Source of the DNA: Rhizopus sp. PT2906
Taxonomy: Eukaryota; Mucoromycota; Mucoromycetes; Mucorales; Rhizopodaceae
Reading direction: 5' to 3'
NCBI GenBank assembly: GCA_025529335.1
Contig: JAMYHX010000626.1
Span: 1-20,591 of the forward strand
DNA: 20,591 bases
The notes beneath the pieces are model-generated. The model saw only the letters and a program-made list of their open reading frames with translations. It ran no database searches and was not told the DNA's origin. Below, piece after piece: positions 18,677-20,591 of this stretch. Numbering within the stretch: position 1 is the stretch's first letter; each line of letters opens with the position of its first letter. Made by a program: the position numbers and the translations under genes.

Positions 18677-19887
18677 ATGATCTCCATTTTACCATGCAAG
18701 GTGAAATTACTTCATTTCCCTAGATCGCACTTACACCACGTTACCCATGCCATTGTCAAGGCTTGTTTCTTTCAAGACATGAATGAGTAAGTTTAATCGA
18801 GCTTTTAAAAGGACTTCAAAGATTAACTTGAGCTATAGCTTAAATTATTTTTTTTCATTCACAGAAAATGCTTTTGAGATATCCATTGTAGCTAATAAGC
18901 AAGTGATCGATCAAGACTTTATTCCACCACTGACCATGACACAATGTCACGATATGAAGTATTCAAATGATATCTACCGAGTATTGCAAGTGGATGATGA
19001 GGGTGGACAAGGTAAGGTATACACCTTGAGTCATGTGCGGAAATTGAATTATTGTATTGTTGTAGGTGCAAGTGGAAAACGAATCAGTGATATATCTGAA
19101 CCCTTAGCCCAGGGTAAATTTTCGATTTTTTACATGTCGACGTATCAAACGGACTATGTGCTGGTAAATGTCAATAAAAGATTGAATTCAGGATAAATAA
19201 CACTGTATGCATAGGTCAAGGAGAGACGACTGAGACAGGCGATAGAATTGCTAGGGCAATTAGGATATCAATTTGATCAAGATTCGCTAGAATCTTATTT
19301 AGGCGATTCACCTCCGTCTAGTAGCCATACAAGTCAAGAGGATTTGAAAGAGGAGGATTTCGAGAAATCAGTCTTAACAGACGAACTTCAATGTGTCGGA
19401 TTGAACCCTCATCTACGGTCAGAGTGGGCCATGACTGTACTTAAAATTTTGTCATATCCAGAACTGATCACGCCTGATGGTGATAGTAGGAGGTATTTGG
19501 GAAGCGTATCATGTGAACAAGGCAAATAATGCTCTCTCTCTCTCTCTCTTTAGGTTCTTTTCATATACAGCATCAAACGAAGGAATTTCACTTATTGCTA
19601 ATCAAGCTATCTTAGACCTCTTTTCAGAAGCAGATATCTTCCAGGATGAAGAGTCACCGAGGTACCGCGTAATCCAGGTCAATTTAGCTGGTTCTAATCT
19701 CGATCGATGCGGTATTGTCTGGTCCATCTCACGTCCTTTAGCTGCTCACATGAACTTGTTGTATTTGAGTACATTCAAGAGCGCAAACGTGCTTGTCTCT
19801 TCGGATGATTTACCGAGAGCAGAAGAGATTCTGGCAAATGATCTTAAGAAAGGAATGATGGCAGAAGTTATATTAGAACCAGAGTGA
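18677..19887 (+). CDS. CASTOR-like tandem ACT-domain protein (5 exons, 330 aa)
   Basis: Exons are 18677-18786, 18839-19011, 19066-19163, 19215-19492 and 19554-19887. Phases agree, and the protein is almost exactly the length of human CASTOR1 (329). The first half reads FFSFTENAFEISIVANK, then ISDISEPLA and FYMSTYQTDYVLV. The second half repeats it as FFSYTASNEGISLIANQ, then CGIVWSISRPLA and LLYLSTFKSANVLV. This paired ACT layout with STYQTD/STFK strands is the CASTOR/GATSL pattern. Animal CASTOR1 binds arginine and, when unliganded, inhibits GATOR2 and so mTORC1. By alignment from memory, the residues here at the CASTOR1 Ser111 and Asp304 positions are Asp and Ala, so the ligand may differ. 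The linker between halves is Ser/Glu-rich (SSSHTSQEDLKEED). The acceptor at 18838 was chosen because it restores FFSFTE. The intron 19012-19065 is 54 nt and stop-free, so its removal is probable but not forced. Confidence 0.85.
19532..19549. repeat. CT dinucleotide run at an intron 3' end
   Basis: About nine CT units form the polypyrimidine tract just before the TTTAG acceptor (19551-19553) of the last CASTOR-like intron. Length changes here could alter splicing efficiency. Confidence 0.75.
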
Positions 19888-20047
19888 TAATAAATAGTAT
19901 AGACGCACATTTAGTATTCTGTTGTCAAGGAAATGGGGGGGGGGAGCAACGTTTAACCGTATTTAGAAAAATATTTTTTAGATTTAAAAAAAGTTGTGAG
20001 TCACTCTCTATTCTTTTCACTTTTTTTTTTCCCTTTTTCCATCAATT
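19888..20047 (+). promoter_or_regulatory. Gap before the 5'-nucleotidase gene, with a 10-base G run
   Basis: This 160-nt gap separates two same-strand genes. It contains ten consecutive G bases at 19935-19944, unusual in such AT-rich DNA, and a CT/T-rich tract (20013-20040) just before the ATG at 20048. Confidence 0.4.
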
Positions 20048-20591
20048 ATGGTTCAAGCTAAAGACTTGGGTAATACATTCAATTGTCAGATCATTTGCTT
20101 TGATGATTGACCTTGTCTATAGTGGATCAACTATTACGTATCCCAACAGTTCATATTCATAATAAGGCGGTAGTCATTGATAAATTGACAACAATCTTAC
20201 AAGATGGACCTAGTCAACTACATTTTATAAGTGGTAAGCTACTTTTTAAATAAGTCTTCTTAATTATGTACGCGTCTATATAGACTTTGATATGACCATG
20301 TCACGCCATTGGATTAGAAACAAGGTGACAGACGCATTAGAGCGAAACTCTTCGTCACATGGTATTCCTGCTAGATATGACAAGATGACACCCGAGGTAG
20401 GTTTAGATATATCCATTTGAAAAATGAAACTAATGATCATCAAAGTACAAACAAGAGACAGCCCGTATCTATAACAAGTATTATCCAATCGAGATAAATC
20501 AAAACATGACACACGATGAAAAGGTACCTTATATGATCCAGTGGTGGACAGAGGCACACGAAAGCATTATAAAGCAAAGGATATCCAAAAA
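20048..20591 (+). CDS. Cytosolic 5'-nucleotidase, NT5C3/UMPH-1 family, 5' part only
   Basis: Exons are 20048-20069, 20123-20233, 20284-20396 and 20446 to the window end, with introns of 53, 50 and 49 nt. About 130 residues are visible and the gene continues to the right. The HAD motif I is FISDFDMTMSR (Asp45, Asp47), split by the second intron. Next come ARIYNKYYPIEINQNMT and HDEKVPYMIQWWTEAH, which match the conserved L-x-x-KYY-IE-D-x-x-LT-x-EEK-x-YM-x-EW block of pyrimidine 5'-nucleotidase (UMPH-1). Such enzymes hydrolyse CMP/UMP or 7-methyl-GMP to nucleosides in the cytosol. The first exon is only seven codons. It was chosen because it gives the right phase and a smooth N-terminus (MVQAKDLVDQLLRIPTVHI), but another start is possible. 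The in-frame GTACCT at 20524 is read as coding because PYM is expected there. Confidence 0.85.

Noticed and set aside
1..20591. tRNA, rRNA, CRISPR array, or prokaryotic-style operon features
   Set aside because: No cloverleaf with a GTTCGA-type T loop, no rRNA-like stretch and no spaced direct repeats were seen. The intron-rich genes show a eukaryotic chromosome.

Overview
The window looks like chromosomal DNA of an early-diverging fungus, most likely Mucoromycota/Mucorales (Mucor, Rhizopus, Phycomyces relatives). The grounds are AT-rich intergenic DNA with long poly-T/CT tracts, very compact genes, many short GT-AG introns (mostly 47-76 nt), a DUF8032-type gene, and transposon relics of kinds common in that group. 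No database search was possible. All gene models are hand-spliced from reading frame, GT/AG sites and family resemblance.

Layout, left to right. (1) 183-1829 (+): an MFSD1-like major facilitator transporter. (2) 3358-1986 (-): an F-box/leucine-rich-repeat protein. (3) about 3655-4787 (+): transposon remains, namely a Helitron replicase/helicase fragment followed by a decayed TnpB/Fanzor-like RuvC nuclease. (4) 6991-4914 (-): an eight-exon nuclear protein joining a UBA/CUE-like segment, a SANT domain and a C-terminal U-box. Retention of one 49-nt intron would split it into two overlapping ORFs. (5) 8369-7227 (-): a protein with two DUF8032-type domains. (6) 8843-8607 (-): a second, different TnpB/Fanzor-like C-terminal relic. 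(7) 12784-9792 (-): an 11-exon, 810-aa TEL2/TELO2 homolog. (8) 12785-14567: a long stretch with no convincing gene. (9) 14568-16506 (+): a class 3 (diacylglycerol-lipase-like) lipase. (10) 16945-18574 (+): an FCP1-like (FCPH/HAD) phosphatase. (11) 18677-19887 (+): a CASTOR-like tandem ACT-domain protein. (12) 20048 to the right edge (+): a cytosolic pyrimidine/IMP 5'-nucleotidase (NT5C3/UMPH-1 family), cut by the window end.

The genes form no operon or obvious pathway cluster. Two bear on TOR signalling: TEL2 is the scaffold of the TTT complex that matures TOR and other PIK kinases, and CASTOR proteins are the arginine sensors upstream of mTORC1 in animals. Their proximity is probably chance. 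The most interesting points are the fungal CASTOR homolog that appears to lack the animal arginine contacts, the SANT/U-box protein with its split-or-fused intron, and at least two unrelated TnpB/Fanzor relics within about 5 kb.
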